Of a DNA stretch of 64,000 nt, positions 50,056 through 58,688 are shown piece by piece; within the stretch, counting starts at the first letter, position 1, and each line of letters starts with the position of its first letter. The position numbers and the translations under genes are program-made. A model generated the notes under the pieces. It saw only the letters and a list, made by a program, of their open reading frames with translations. It did no database searches and had not been told where the DNA came from. Source of the stretch: Dokdonella sp. (GTDB taxonomy: Bacteria > Pseudomonadota > Gammaproteobacteria > Xanthomonadales > Rhodanobacteraceae); assembly GCA_023228465.1 (NCBI GenBank), contig JALOBC010000011.1, positions 29,938 to 93,937 of the forward strand, in the 5' to 3' direction.

Positions 50056-52191
50056 ATGCAATCCATGCTGGCGACCCTGAAGGAGCGCTTCGCCCGGCGA
50101 CCTGACAGCGAACATGGCCAGGCCATCGTGCGCGTGGTCATCGTCGGTCTGTTCCTGGTGTACCTGTTCGCGCTCGTGCGCGTGGCCGGCGATGCCCATG
50201 CGCCGGTGGCAGCCGCGGCCCTCCGGTTCGTGCTGGCCGATGCCTTGGCCGGCGTGTTCATCCTGGCCTGGCTGGTCTGGCGGCCCGGTGTGTCGCACCC
50301 GCGGCGCATCCTCGGCATGTTCTTCGACCTGGGCTGCACCTCGGCGATCATGGCCCTGTCCGGCCAGGAACTGGCGCCGCTTTACGTCGTCCTGATGTGG
50401 GTGACCATCGGCAATGGCCTGCGTTTCGGACCGCGCTACCTGTATGGCGCGGTGGCGCTGGCGGCGACCGGCTTCCTCGGCGTGATCCTGACGACCCCGT
50501 TCTGGCGCGAGAACCCGGGGCTGTCCTGGGGCCTGCTGACCGGGCTGGTGGCCATCCCGCTGTATCTTTCCTCGCTGTTGCGCGCCCTGACCCGCGCCAC
50601 CGACGAAGCGCGGCGTGCCAACCAGGCCAAGAGCGCCTTCCTCGCCAACATGAGCCACGAGTTCCGCACCCCGCTCAACGGCGTGGTCGGCATGTCCGAG
50701 ATCCTTGCCACCACCCGGCTCAGCAGCGAACAGCGCGAGTGCGCCGAGGTCATCCAGGATTCGGCCCGCGCCCTGCTCGCCCTGGTCGAGGATGTGCTCG
50801 ACATTTCCGCCATCGAGGCCGGCAAGCTGCGGCGCTCGGATGCCGATTTCGACCTGGCCGGGCTGCTCGCGGGCGTGCGCAACCTGCTGCAGCCGCTGGC
50901 CAACGACAAGGGCATCGGCTTCGAGGTGGTGATCGACGCCGACGTGCCGACCCGCCTGCAGGGTGACGAGGACCACCTGCGCCAGATTCTCGTGAACCTG
51001 GTGTCCAATGCCATCAAGTTCACCGCCAGGGGCAGGGTGGACGTGCGGGTGCGTTGCATCGAGGCACCCGTCGCCGGGCCCAGGCTGCTGCTGTTTTCGG
51101 TGCGTGATACCGGCATGGGCATACCCGAGGCGGCGCAGGCACGCATCTTCGACGCCTTCGAGCAGGCCGAAGCCGGCCACGCCCGGCGTTTTGGCGGGAC
51201 CGGCCTGGGAACCACCATCGCGCGTTCGCTGGTGGAACTGCTGGGCGGGCGCATCGGCTTCGAGAGTCGCGAGGGCGTCGGCTCGCACTTCTGGGCGGAG
51301 ATCCCGTTCCGTCCCGCCGCCGCGGTGCCGGCGCCCGCCGCGGTGCAGACCACGCAGGCCAATGTGATCCCCTTCGACGATCCCTTCGTGCGCCATCGTG
51401 CCCGCGTCGGATCCATGCACCTGCTGGTGGCCGACGACCAGCCGGCGAACATCCGCGTGCTGCAGCGCCTGCTGGAAAAGGCCGGGCACCGGGTCAGCGT
51501 CACGCAGACTGGCGAGGAGGTCCTGCAGCGCATCGGCAGCGAGGTCTTCGATGCCGTCATCATCGACCTGCACATGCCGGGGCTGAGTGGACTCGACGTG
51601 CTCAAGCAGGCCCGCGTCATGCAGGCCGGACAGGCGGCCACGCCATTTTTCATGCTCAGCGCCGACGCCACCCCGGCGACCGTGCAGGCCGCGCGGCGTG
51701 CGGGTGCGCGCGCCTTCCTGACCAAACCGGTGGTGCTGACCCGCCTGCTCGACGAACTGGCCGCGCTGGCGCGGCCCACGGCTGCGTCGGTGGCTGCAGC
51801 GACTCCGGCGGCGACCGGTGCCGTGATCTCACGCGAAGTCCTGGACGAACTGGTGGGGCTGGGCCTGGAACCTGGGTTCATCGAGCTTTTCATCGACGAA
51901 TGCATGCGCGATGCCGCCGCCGCGCTGGCCGAACTGGAACGCAGCGGTGAAGCCGCCCAGTGGGAGACGTTCTGCCAGCAGTGTCACGCGCTCAAGGGCG
52001 TGGCCAGCAACCTGGGCGCACTGCGCCTGGCCGAGCTCGCCTCGCAGACGATGGCGCTGGGCCCATGGCAGTTGCAGCGCGAGTGGCGCCAGCGCCTGAA
52101 CGGCCTGCGCGAGGCCCTTGAGCAGTCGCGCCTGCAACTGCGTACCTACGCCCCGGCCGGCGTGCAGGGCGAGCCGGATCGACGTGGCTGA
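50056..52191 (+). CDS. rpfC: RpfC-type hybrid sensor kinase for DSF
   Basis: A 711-residue hybrid kinase. The short cytosolic start [13 protein letters not shown] resembles RpfC's DSF-sensing N-terminus and is followed by about five membrane helices (to residue 185). The kinase core has the His box [15 protein letters not shown] (His near 201) and ATP lobes DTGMGIPE and [11 protein letters not shown] receiver follows ([11 protein letters not shown], Asp near 504), then a C-terminal Hpt domain ([13 protein letters not shown], His near 644). This is the full RpfC layout. It starts 48 nt after rpfG and is convergent with rpfF. Confidence 0.92.
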   Translation: MQSMLATLKERFARRPDSEHGQAIVRVVIVGLFLVYLFALVRVAGDAHAPVAAAALRFVLADALAGVFILAWLVWRPGVSHPRRILGMFFDLGCTSAIMALSGQELAPLYVVLMWVTIGNGLRFGPRYLYGAVALAATGFLGVILTTPFWRENPGLSWGLLTGLVAIPLYLSSLLRALTRATDEARRANQAKSAFLANMSHEFRTPLNGVVGMSEILATTRLSSEQRECAEVIQDSARALLALVEDVLDISAIEAGKLRRSDADFDLAGLLAGVRNLLQPLANDKGIGFEVVIDADVPTRLQGDEDHLRQILVNLVSNAIKFTARGRVDVRVRCIEAPVAGPRLLLFSVRDTGMGIPEAAQARIFDAFEQAEAGHARRFGGTGLGTTIARSLVELLGGRIGFESREGVGSHFWAEIPFRPAAAVPAPAAVQTTQANVIPFDDPFVRHRARVGSMHLLVADDQPANIRVLQRLLEKAGHRVSVTQTGEEVLQRIGSEVFDAVIIDLHMPGLSGLDVLKQARVMQAGQAATPFFMLSADATPATVQAARRAGARAFLTKPVVLTRLLDELAALARPTAASVAAATPAATGAVISREVLDELVGLGLEPGFIELFIDECMRDAAAALAELERSGEAAQWETFCQQCHALKGVASNLGALRLAELASQTMALGPWQLQREWRQRLNGLREALEQSRLQLRTYAPAGVQGEPDRRG

Positions 52192-52298
52192 CGAGGGCGC
52201 AGGCGCGCTCACGGCGCACATGGGTCGCCGGCGCGCGGCGCTGGCCATCGCGCAGCCCGGCGCTGCGTCGGCAACGCCGGGTCGCGCGTCCGCGGCGT

Positions 52299-53228
52299 TC
52301 AGCGTGCCATCGGAAGTACGCAGTCTTCCGCCGCCAGGGCCGCGTTCGCCAGCGTCGGCCGCCTGAGTTGCGCCCGCACCAGCCGTTCCATGGTGCGCAG
52401 CGACTTTTCTCCGAGCTGGAGTGCGGTATCCACCCAGATCTCGGTGATCTGCATCAGCTCGCCCAGTTCCACCGCCTTGCGGACCTCGCGCACGCGATTC
52501 ATGGCGGCGCGTGCGCGCGGAATGCGCCGATTGCGCCGGATCACGTCGTTGACCGCGGCCACGCCTTCACCTCGCGGCACCAGGATATCGACGATGCCGA
52601 GCCGGTGCAGCTCGTCGCTGGTGTGGATCGTGCCATCCATCATCAGCTCCTCGGCCAGGCGCGGGCTGACGCGCTGGCACAGGAACGAATAGGCGCCCAT
52701 GCCGGGGAACAGGTCGAACAGGACCTCGGGCAGGCCCATGCCGACGCCGCTCTCCGCGACGATGGTCTGGCAAGACAGCGCCGCCTCGAAGCCGCCACCC
52801 AGGGCGTCGCCCTGCACCAGGGCGATACTGTGCGCATTGCGGTTGAGGTGTGCATGGAAGCCGAATACGCCCTCCACGCACTGGCGTGCATAGGCGAGCA
52901 GGTGTTCGCGGCGCTGCCCGCGGATCAGGCGGCAGAAGAGGTCCAGGTCGCCGCCCAGGTTGAACACGTTGGCGTCGGAGGCGAGCACGACGTGCGCCAG
53001 GCTGTCGTCGGCGTTGCTCGCGCGCAGGCTCAGCCGGTCGGCGGTGTGCTTCTGGAACTCACGGATTTCCTTGATGAGCTGCGGCGTGAAGCAGGCGCGA
53101 TAGGCGCCCACGCGCGGTACGCTGGCCGCGTGCATGAAACACCAATAGGCGTTCTGCAGCGGATCCTCGTGAGCACGCAGCAGCTGATAACGGTGCGCAT
53201 TGGCAGGCAGGACTTCGACGGCGGTCAT
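52299..53228 (-). CDS. rpfF: RpfF-type DSF synthase (crotonase family)
   Basis: A 309-residue crotonase-fold enzyme. DALGGGFEAALSCQTIVAESG has the two Glu residues placed as the catalytic pair of RpfF (E141/E161 in Xanthomonas), and MGLPEVLFDLFPGMGAYSFL is the typical continuation. RpfF makes cis-2-unsaturated fatty-acid signals (DSF) from acyl-ACP by dehydration and thioester cleavage. AAGGAG lies 6 nt before the ATG at 53228. It converges on rpfC as in Xanthomonas, but no rpfB-like acyl-CoA ligase lies upstream. Confidence 0.92.
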   Translation of the reverse strand: MTAVEVLPANAHRYQLLRAHEDPLQNAYWCFMHAASVPRVGAYRACFTPQLIKEIREFQKHTADRLSLRASNADDSLAHVVLASDANVFNLGGDLDLFCRLIRGQRREHLLAYARQCVEGVFGFHAHLNRNAHSIALVQGDALGGGFEAALSCQTIVAESGVGMGLPEVLFDLFPGMGAYSFLCQRVSPRLAEELMMDGTIHTSDELHRLGIVDILVPRGEGVAAVNDVIRRNRRIPRARAAMNRVREVRKAVELGELMQITEIWVDTALQLGEKSLRTMERLVRAQLRRPTLANAALAAEDCVLPMAR

Positions 53229-53478
53229 GATGTCTCCTTGGGGACAGGCGCCGCTCTGCGATCGCAAACCGAGCGGCAAGACGCTCTGCAATGGGGCCTG
53301 GCCGCCGCCCTCGGCGATTGCGCGGGCTCCCGGAACACGCGGGCGATCCGCGCCAGTCTATCGCAGTCGCCGCCGTGTACAGCTGCAACAGGATGCAATT
53401 CGCGGCCGTATTGTGGTATGTAGCTGTACCGGGGGACGCCGCAGGCGAGTGTGCGGCGCGGGAGACGGCGAGGGAACC

Positions 53479-53835
53479 ATGACGAGAATGGGCAACGGAG
53501 CGGGCATGCGATCGGCGCGCATGCCATTGCGCACGGCCATACTGATCAGCCGTGGTGCGGATTCCTGGAGCAGCGAGATCCAGGACATTTCTGCCACGGG
53601 CGTGCGTGTCGGGCGGCCGGACGGCTGGGTGGGGCAGCTCGGTGAGGTGTTCCTGCTGGACATGCTGATCGGCGATTCGCTCAACATCCATGTCGAGGCC
53701 GAACTCGCGCGCATGGAGGAACAGCAGTTGGGCTTCGCCTATGCACGCATTCCCGAAGACAAGGAAATTCCGCTCTGGACCCTGCTTGGCGGCTATGCCG
53801 ACCGGGTCGAGCGCTACGCCGATCCGCCCGCTTGA
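53479..53835 (+). CDS. PilZ-domain c-di-GMP receptor-like protein
   Basis: A 118-residue single PilZ domain. The c-di-GMP-binding motifs are present: RMPLR (RxxxR) near residue 15 and QDISATGVRVG (DxSxxG) near residue 38, the spacing expected for PilZ. No other domain is visible. It should act as a cytosolic c-di-GMP effector. Its position beside rpfF, near the c-di-GMP phosphodiesterase gene rpfG, suggests it may read the signal the Rpf system controls, but this is inference. GAGGGAACC precedes the ATG. Confidence 0.88.
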   Translation: MTRMGNGAGMRSARMPLRTAILISRGADSWSSEIQDISATGVRVGRPDGWVGQLGEVFLLDMLIGDSLNIHVEAELARMEEQQLGFAYARIPEDKEIPLWTLLGGYADRVERYADPPA

Positions 53836-53892
53836 TGCCGCTGCGGGTACCAGCGTGACCGCCATCGGCGCGCCGCCGACGAGCCCGCGCCC

Positions 53893-55272
53893 ATGACTGC
53901 CGGATACCACGTCGCACACGCCTGGCTGCCGGCCGGGTTTGCCGCTGGTGTCGATCTCGACATCGAGGCCGGGCATTGGTCGCGCGTGGCCGGCGCCATG
54001 CAACCCACCGGCGCGACGCCCGCCACGGCACACTTCGCCCTGCCGGGCATGGTCAACCTGCATTCCCACGCCTTCCAGCGCGCCATGGCAGGACTTGCCG
54101 AGCGGCGCGGGCCGTCGGCGGCAAGCGCGGACGACAGCTTCTGGACCTGGCGCGAGGTGATGTACGCCTTCGCCGGACGCATCGGGCCGGACGACCTGCG
54201 GGCGATCGCCACCCAGCTTTACGTGGAGATGTTGAAGGCCGGCTACAGCCAGGTCTGCGAGTTCCACTACCTGCACCACCGGCCGGACGGGCGCCCCTAC
54301 GCCGACCCGGCGGAAATGTCGCTGGCCCTGGTCGACGCGGCGCGCGAGGCGGGCATCGGGCTCACCCTCCTGCCCACGCTCTACATGACGGGCGGCTTCG
54401 ACGGCCGGCCGCTGTCGGATCGGCAGCGCCGTTTCGGGCATGACGTGGACACCTACCTGCGTCTGGTCGAGCGCCTGCGCATGCAGACTGCGCCCATGCT
54501 CGAGGTCGGCATCGCCCTGCATTCCCTGCGCGCCGTGCCGGCCGATGCGCTCGAAGCATTGCTGGCATCCGCGCCCGCGCAGGAAGGCCCCATCCACATC
54601 CACATTGCCGAGCAGCTTGCCGAGGTCGAGGAATGCCTCGCCCTGCGCGGTGCGCGCCCGGTCGAGTGGCTGCTCGACCATGCGCAGGTGGATGCGCGCT
54701 GGTGCCTGGTGCATGCCACGCATCTTTCCGCGGCGGAAACCGCGCGTCTGGCGGCAAGCGGCGCGGTCGCAGGCCTGTGTCCGACGACCGAGGGCAACCT
54801 CGGCGACGGGCTGTTCCCGCTGCAGGCCTTCCTTGACGCGGGCGGCGTCATCGGCATCGGTTCGGACAGCCATGTCTCCATTTCGCCGGTGGAGGAACTG
54901 CGCTGGCTCGAGTACGGCCAGCGCCTGGTCACGCATCGCCGCAACGTTGCCGCGGCGGGAGCCGGCGGCAGCACCGGCGAGCGCCTCTGGCAGGCCGCGC
55001 TGGCCGGCGGCAGCCAGGCTGCGGGCGTGGCGGTCGGCGCGCTTGCCGAAGGCTGCCGCGCCGATCTGCTGGTGCTGGACGAGCACTCGCCGCTCCTGGC
55101 GGCGCGCCGCCCCGACGAGGTGATCGACAGCGTGCTGTTTGCCGGCAACACCCCGCTGGTGCGGGATATGATGGTCAACGGCGAGTGGCAGGTGCGCGAC
55201 GGTCGGCATGTGGACGAAGCGCGCATCGCTGGCCGATTCCGTGCCGTCATGCGGCGTCTGCGTGATGCGTGA
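53893..55272 (+). CDS. hutF: Formimidoylglutamate deiminase
   Basis: A 459-residue amidohydrolase of the ATZ/TRZ/HutF group. Metal and catalytic motifs: GMVNLHSHAFQRAMAGL (HxH), HIHIAEQLAEVEEC, CLVHATHLSAAE and IGIGSDSHVSISPVEELR (Asp). HutF hydrolyses N-formimino-glutamate to N-formyl-glutamate in one branch of histidine degradation. No other hut genes are in the window, so it is separated from that operon here. It starts 57 nt after the PilZ gene. The length fits HutF (about 455). Confidence 0.94.
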   Translation: MTAGYHVAHAWLPAGFAAGVDLDIEAGHWSRVAGAMQPTGATPATAHFALPGMVNLHSHAFQRAMAGLAERRGPSAASADDSFWTWREVMYAFAGRIGPDDLRAIATQLYVEMLKAGYSQVCEFHYLHHRPDGRPYADPAEMSLALVDAAREAGIGLTLLPTLYMTGGFDGRPLSDRQRRFGHDVDTYLRLVERLRMQTAPMLEVGIALHSLRAVPADALEALLASAPAQEGPIHIHIAEQLAEVEECLALRGARPVEWLLDHAQVDARWCLVHATHLSAAETARLAASGAVAGLCPTTEGNLGDGLFPLQAFLDAGGVIGIGSDSHVSISPVEELRWLEYGQRLVTHRRNVAAAGAGGSTGERLWQAALAGGSQAAGVAVGALAEGCRADLLVLDEHSPLLAARRPDEVIDSVLFAGNTPLVRDMMVNGEWQVRDGRHVDEARIAGRFRAVMRRLRDA

Positions 55273-55305
55273 GTGCGGCACTTCCCCATCCCGAGGAGAA
55301 TCGAA

Positions 55306-55710
55306 ATGCATGCTTCAGCGGATACCGGGCGCCTGGTGTTGCGCGTCGTGCTTGGCGTGCTGGTGCTGCTGCACGGCATTGCCAAGCTGATCCACGGCCC
55401 GGGCTTCATCGTCGGCGTGGTCACCGGCGCCGGATTGCCGGCGTTCCTTGCCTATGGGGTCTATGTCGGCGAGGTGCTCGCGCCGATCCTGGTGATCATC
55501 GGCCTGTGGACGCGCCCGGCGGCGCTGGTCATCGCGATCAACATGCTGATGGCGCTCGCCCTGGTGCACATGAGCCAGCTCTTCAGCCTCAACGACCAGG
55601 GCGGCTGGGAGCTGGAACTGCAGGGCATGTTCCTGTTCAGCGCGATCGCGATCGCGCTGCTCGGCGCGGGGCGCTTCAGCGTGGCCGGCGCGAACGGGCG
55701 CTGGAACTGA
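55306..55710 (+). CDS. DoxX-family integral membrane protein
   Basis: A 134-residue protein with four predicted membrane helices. TGRLVLRVVLGVLVLLHGIAKLIHG is the DoxX first-helix signature, followed by LAYGVYVGEVLAPILVIIGLWTRPAAL. Members are often linked to quinone or thiosulfate redox proteins, but this one stands alone after hutF. GAGGAGAATCG precedes the ATG. Its function cannot be specified from sequence. Confidence 0.9.
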   Translation: MHASADTGRLVLRVVLGVLVLLHGIAKLIHGPGFIVGVVTGAGLPAFLAYGVYVGEVLAPILVIIGLWTRPAALVIAINMLMALALVHMSQLFSLNDQGGWELELQGMFLFSAIAIALLGAGRFSVAGANGRWN

Positions 55711-55882
55711 AGGCGCCGTGCCCGGAGCGGGCTCTGGGGCTTCCCCATACATGAACGCCCCACCGCGTGATCGCGGCGACCGCCCGGATCGCGGGTAACC
55801 CCGGCACGGGTTCGCCACGCGCGGGCCGGACGCGCCGGCGCGCGCCCCGGCCGCTGGGCGGCCAGGTCCGGCTCCCGGTCCT

Positions 55883-57772
55883 TCACACTTCCAGCGAAGC
55901 CAGGTCGCCCTTGGTTTCCAGCCAGTGGCGCCGGTCGGGCGCACGCTTTCTCGCCAGCAGCATGTCCATCACCTGCGGCGTGCCGTCCTCGGCTTCCACG
56001 GTGAGCTGCACCAGGCGACGCGTGTCCGGGTTGATGGTCGATTCGCGCAGCTGTGAGGGGTTCATTTCGCCCAGGCCCTTGAAGCGGGTCACGCTGACCG
56101 TACCCTTGAGCTTCTCGCGCGCGATGCGGTCCAGGGTCGCGTCGCGCTCGGATTCATCCAGGCAGTAGAACACCTGCTTGCCCAGATCGACGCGGAACAG
56201 CGGCGGCATCGCCACGAACACGTGGCCTTCGGCAACCAGGCGCGGGAAATGGCGCAGGAACAGGGCCGAAAGCAGGGTGGCGATGTGCAGGCCGTCCGAA
56301 TCCGCATCGGCCAGGATGATGACCTTGCCGTAGCGCAGTCCGCCGATGTCGTCCTTGCCGGGATCGCAGCCGATGGCGACGGCGAGGTCATGGATTTCCT
56401 GCGAGGACAGGACCTGGCCCGATTCGACCTCCCAGGTGTTGAGGATCTTGCCGCGCAGCGGCAGGATGGCCTGGAAGTCCTTGTCGCGCGCCTGGCGCGC
56501 CGACCCGCCGGCCGAATCGCCTTCCACCAGGAACAGTTCGGTGCGCGAAAGGTCGCTGGAGGCGCAATCCGCGAGCTTGCCGGGCAGGGCCGGGCCCTGC
56601 GTCACCTTCTTGCGCACGATCTGCTTCTCGGCCTTGAGGCGCGCCGCGGCGCGTTCGATGGCCAGGCGTGCGATCTTCTCGCCGATCTCGACGTGCTGGT
56701 TGAGGTAGAGCGCGAAACCGTCGTGCACGGCCTTCTCGACGTAGCCGGCCGCGTCGCGCGAGGACAGCCGTTCCTTGGTCTGGCCGGAAAATTGCGGATC
56801 GGCCATCTTCAGGGAGAGCACGAAGGAAAGCCGGTCCCACACGTCCTCGGGCGCCAGCTTGATGCCGCGCGGCAGGAGGTTGTGAAAATCGCAGAACTCG
56901 CGCAGCGCATTGGTCAGGCCCGAGCGCAGGCCGTTGACGTGGGTGCCGCCCTGCAGGGTCGGAATCAGGTTGACGTAGCTTTCCTGTACCAGCTCGCCTT
57001 CGGGCAGCCAGGCCAGCGCGAAATCCACCCCACCGTTGTCGCGTTCGTACTGGCCCACGTGCAGATCCGGCGGCAGGCGCTCGGCATCGCCGAGCATGGA
57101 CAGCAGGTAGTCGCGCAGGCCGTCCTCGTACTGCCATTCCAGCGTCTCGCCGCTGGCCTCGTCGCTCAGGCGCACGCTGAGTCCGGCGCACAGCACGGCC
57201 TTGGCGCGCAGCAGGTGCTTGAGCCGGGGCAGCGAGATGCGCGGCGAGTCGAAGTACTTCGGATCCGGCCAGAAACGCAGGCTGGTGCCGGTGTTGCGCC
57301 TGGCCACCGTGCCGGTCACGACCAGCGCGCTGGCCCGATCGCCGTTGTGGAAGCTCATCTCGTGGACCTGGCCGTCGCGGCGGATCGCCACCTCCAGCCG
57401 GCTCGAGAGCGCATTCACCACCGATACGCCGACGCCGTGCAGGCCTCCGGAAAAGCGGTAGTTGCGGTTGGAGAACTTGCCACCGGCGTGCAGGCGCGTG
57501 AGGATCAGTTCGACGCCGGGAATGCCCTCGTCGGGATGGATGTCCACCGGCATGCCGCGCCCGTCATCGGTGACGGCGACCGAGCCATCCACATGCACGG
57601 TCACTTCAATGACCTTCGCGTGGCCGGCCAGCGCCTCGTCCACCGAGTTGTCCACCACCTCCTGCACCAGGTGGTTGGGGCGCGTGGTGTCGGTGTACAT
57701 GCCGGGCCGGCGCCTGACCGGATCCAGGCCGGACAGCACCTCGATGTCGGCGGCGTCGTAGCGCGAACTCAT
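55883..57772 (-). CDS. parE: DNA topoisomerase IV subunit B
   Basis: A 629-residue type IIA topoisomerase ATPase subunit. The GHKL ATP site has VVDNSVDEALAGHA, the lid glycines FSGGLHGVGVSVVNALSSRL and the QTK region QTKERLSSRDA. The TOPRIM domain has FLVEGDSAGGSARQARDKDF and ILADADSDGLHI. The length and lack of the GyrB insert fit ParE (E. coli 630). With ParC it decatenates daughter chromosomes. The gene points away from the tRNA-Leu region and its start is 135 bp from the broken tRNA gene. Confidence 0.95.
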   Translation of the reverse strand: MSSRYDAADIEVLSGLDPVRRRPGMYTDTTRPNHLVQEVVDNSVDEALAGHAKVIEVTVHVDGSVAVTDDGRGMPVDIHPDEGIPGVELILTRLHAGGKFSNRNYRFSGGLHGVGVSVVNALSSRLEVAIRRDGQVHEMSFHNGDRASALVVTGTVARRNTGTSLRFWPDPKYFDSPRISLPRLKHLLRAKAVLCAGLSVRLSDEASGETLEWQYEDGLRDYLLSMLGDAERLPPDLHVGQYERDNGGVDFALAWLPEGELVQESYVNLIPTLQGGTHVNGLRSGLTNALREFCDFHNLLPRGIKLAPEDVWDRLSFVLSLKMADPQFSGQTKERLSSRDAAGYVEKAVHDGFALYLNQHVEIGEKIARLAIERAAARLKAEKQIVRKKVTQGPALPGKLADCASSDLSRTELFLVEGDSAGGSARQARDKDFQAILPLRGKILNTWEVESGQVLSSQEIHDLAVAIGCDPGKDDIGGLRYGKVIILADADSDGLHIATLLSALFLRHFPRLVAEGHVFVAMPPLFRVDLGKQVFYCLDESERDATLDRIAREKLKGTVSVTRFKGLGEMNPSQLRESTINPDTRRLVQLTVEAEDGTPQVMDMLLARKRAPDRRHWLETKGDLASLEV

Positions 57773-57907
57773 GCCTGCGGATCCCTGAATGCAGAAAAAT
57801 CACTCCAGCATGGCGAGTGCGGCGCCGCCGATCAAGTCTTGCATTTCGCCCCGATGTCGCCACCGGCATGTTCGCGCGGCCGGCAAAGCGGCTACCATGG
57901 CAGGCTT

Positions 57908-57954
57908 GCCCGGGTGGCGAAACCGGTAGACGCAGGAGACTTAAAATCTGTTCT
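57908..57954 (+). pseudogene. Truncated tRNA-Leu(UAA): 5' half only, probable old attachment site
   Basis: GCCCGGGTGGCGAAACCGG, a D-arm ending GTAGACGC and an anticodon loop CTTAAAA (57940-57946, anticodon UAA) form a clear 5' half of tRNA-Leu. After 57948 the sequence departs: the anticodon stem does not close properly and no T-arm (GGTTCGA) follows. CCGGGC at 57979-57984 could re-pair with the acceptor strand, but the total length is about 10 nt short for a Leu tRNA. A TACCAT -10-like box (57893-57898) remains upstream. Confidence 0.75.
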
Positions 57955-58108
57955 GTCAAGTCCTTTCTGCTTGAACTACCGGGCCAGAAGGTCAATAGTG
58001 ACAACGGTTTGCGAGCATCCAAGATGTAGCTTCATAGCTTGGCTTGGCGATCAGGAGCCAACTAGGCGCCAGTAGATAGAGGTAGGTGTTTCCAGCGCAC
58101 CGCGCTAC

Positions 58109-58427
58109 GCCCGAGTGGTGAAATCGGTAGACACAAGGGACTTGAACAATTTGAGCCTTCGGGGGGAAACGCCCGAAGTGAAGCCCGTCAAATTCGGCGA
58201 AAGCCCTGGATGCTTCGGCATCCGAGCCAACGCCGAGCCAAGCCCAAGCTATGCGCTTGGGAAGGTGTAGAGAGCAGACGGCGGGCACCTACGGCTGTAA
58301 GGCTATGGTGAAGGCGTGCTCCAGACCACGAACGCCCTGTGTGAGCAGGACGGCGGCGAAAGCCGAAGTGGTAAGAAAATCCCTCGACCTCACGGTCATG
58401 CCGGTTCGATTCCGGCCTCGGGCACCA
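58109..58427 (+). tRNA. tRNA-Leu(UAA) interrupted by a group I intron
   Basis: Exon 1 (58109-58143) runs from GCCCGAG to the loop CTT. Exon 2 (58376-58427) runs AAAATCCCTCG, T-arm GCCGGTTCGATTCCGGC, acceptor CTCGGGC, A and encoded CCA. Joined, they give an 87-nt tRNA with loop CTTAAAA and anticodon UAA, and perfect acceptor, anticodon and T stems. The intron sits directly after U34, the same place as the famous cyanobacterial and plastid tRNA-Leu(UAA) intron. No clear own promoter is visible; transcription may come from the promoter of the broken tRNA copy about 200 bp upstream. Confidence 0.95.
58144..58375 (+). ncRNA. Self-splicing group I intron (IC3-like, Azoarcus type), 232 nt
   Basis: The core shows AAATTCGGCGAAA (58190-58202, the J3/4-P4 region), GCCAACGCCGAGCCAAGCCC (58226-58245), AAGGTGTAGAGA (58262-58273), AGACGGC (58276-58282) and CTATGGTGAAGGC (58303-58315). 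All are near-identical to the Azoarcus tRNA-Ile intron core as I recall it. P7 pairs GAGCA (58272-58276) with TGCTC (58317-58321), where Azoarcus has GACUA/UAGUC, a compensatory change. The guide GAGCCTT (58153-58159) can pair with exon AGGG-A-CTT to form P1 with a U-G pair at the splice site. The intron ends in the obligatory G (58375). It has no open frame. Confidence 0.93.
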
Positions 58428-58434
58428 ATCCAGA

Positions 58435-58464
58435 GCCGCCCCTGCTCACGCAGGGGCGGCTTTT
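58435..58464 (+). terminator. Rho-independent terminator of tRNA-Leu
   Basis: An 11-bp GC-rich stem (58435-58445 with 58450-58460), TCAC loop and TTTT begin 8 nt after the tRNA CCA. The stop codon of the oppositely oriented DUF2274 gene lies in its loop. Confidence 0.9.
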
Positions 58465-58688
58465 CCGTTCTTGGGCTGTGTGCGCTTGAAGCCACGATCC
58501 CCGGCCATGAAGGCTTCCAGCATGTGCGGGATCAGCGTCATGGCATCGACCGCCTCGCCATACGCCTGCGCGTGCAACGCGGCGTAGCGGTCGAGGTCGG
58601 CTTTCAGGCTGGCCGGGCAGGCAAAGGTCAGCTTGACGCTCTCGGTCTTGGGCAGCGGCCCGAGCCGCAGCTTCTTGGTCGCGCTCAT
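58446..58688 (-). CDS. DUF2274 protein, last gene of the trb module
   Basis: An 80-residue protein with the DUF2274 core, KLRLGPLPKTESVKLTFACPASLKADLDRYAALHA, which reads like a ribbon-helix-helix-type small domain. The family occurs almost only directly after trbI in ICEs and is therefore a marker of such elements; its role is unknown. Its start overlaps the trbI stop as ATGA. Its stop lies in the loop of the tRNA-Leu terminator. Confidence 0.88.
   Translation of the reverse strand: MSATKKLRLGPLPKTESVKLTFACPASLKADLDRYAALHAQAYGEAVDAMTLIPHMLEAFMAGDRGFKRTQPKNGKAAPA

Noticed and set aside
57908-57986. A second functional tRNA-Leu
   Set aside because: Only the 5' half and a possible acceptor re-pairing are present; the T-arm is absent, the anticodon stem is mispaired and the length is short.
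57992-58288. A 98-codon minus-strand gene
   Set aside because: It overlaps the tRNA-Leu exon and the conserved group I intron core and has no recognisable domain.
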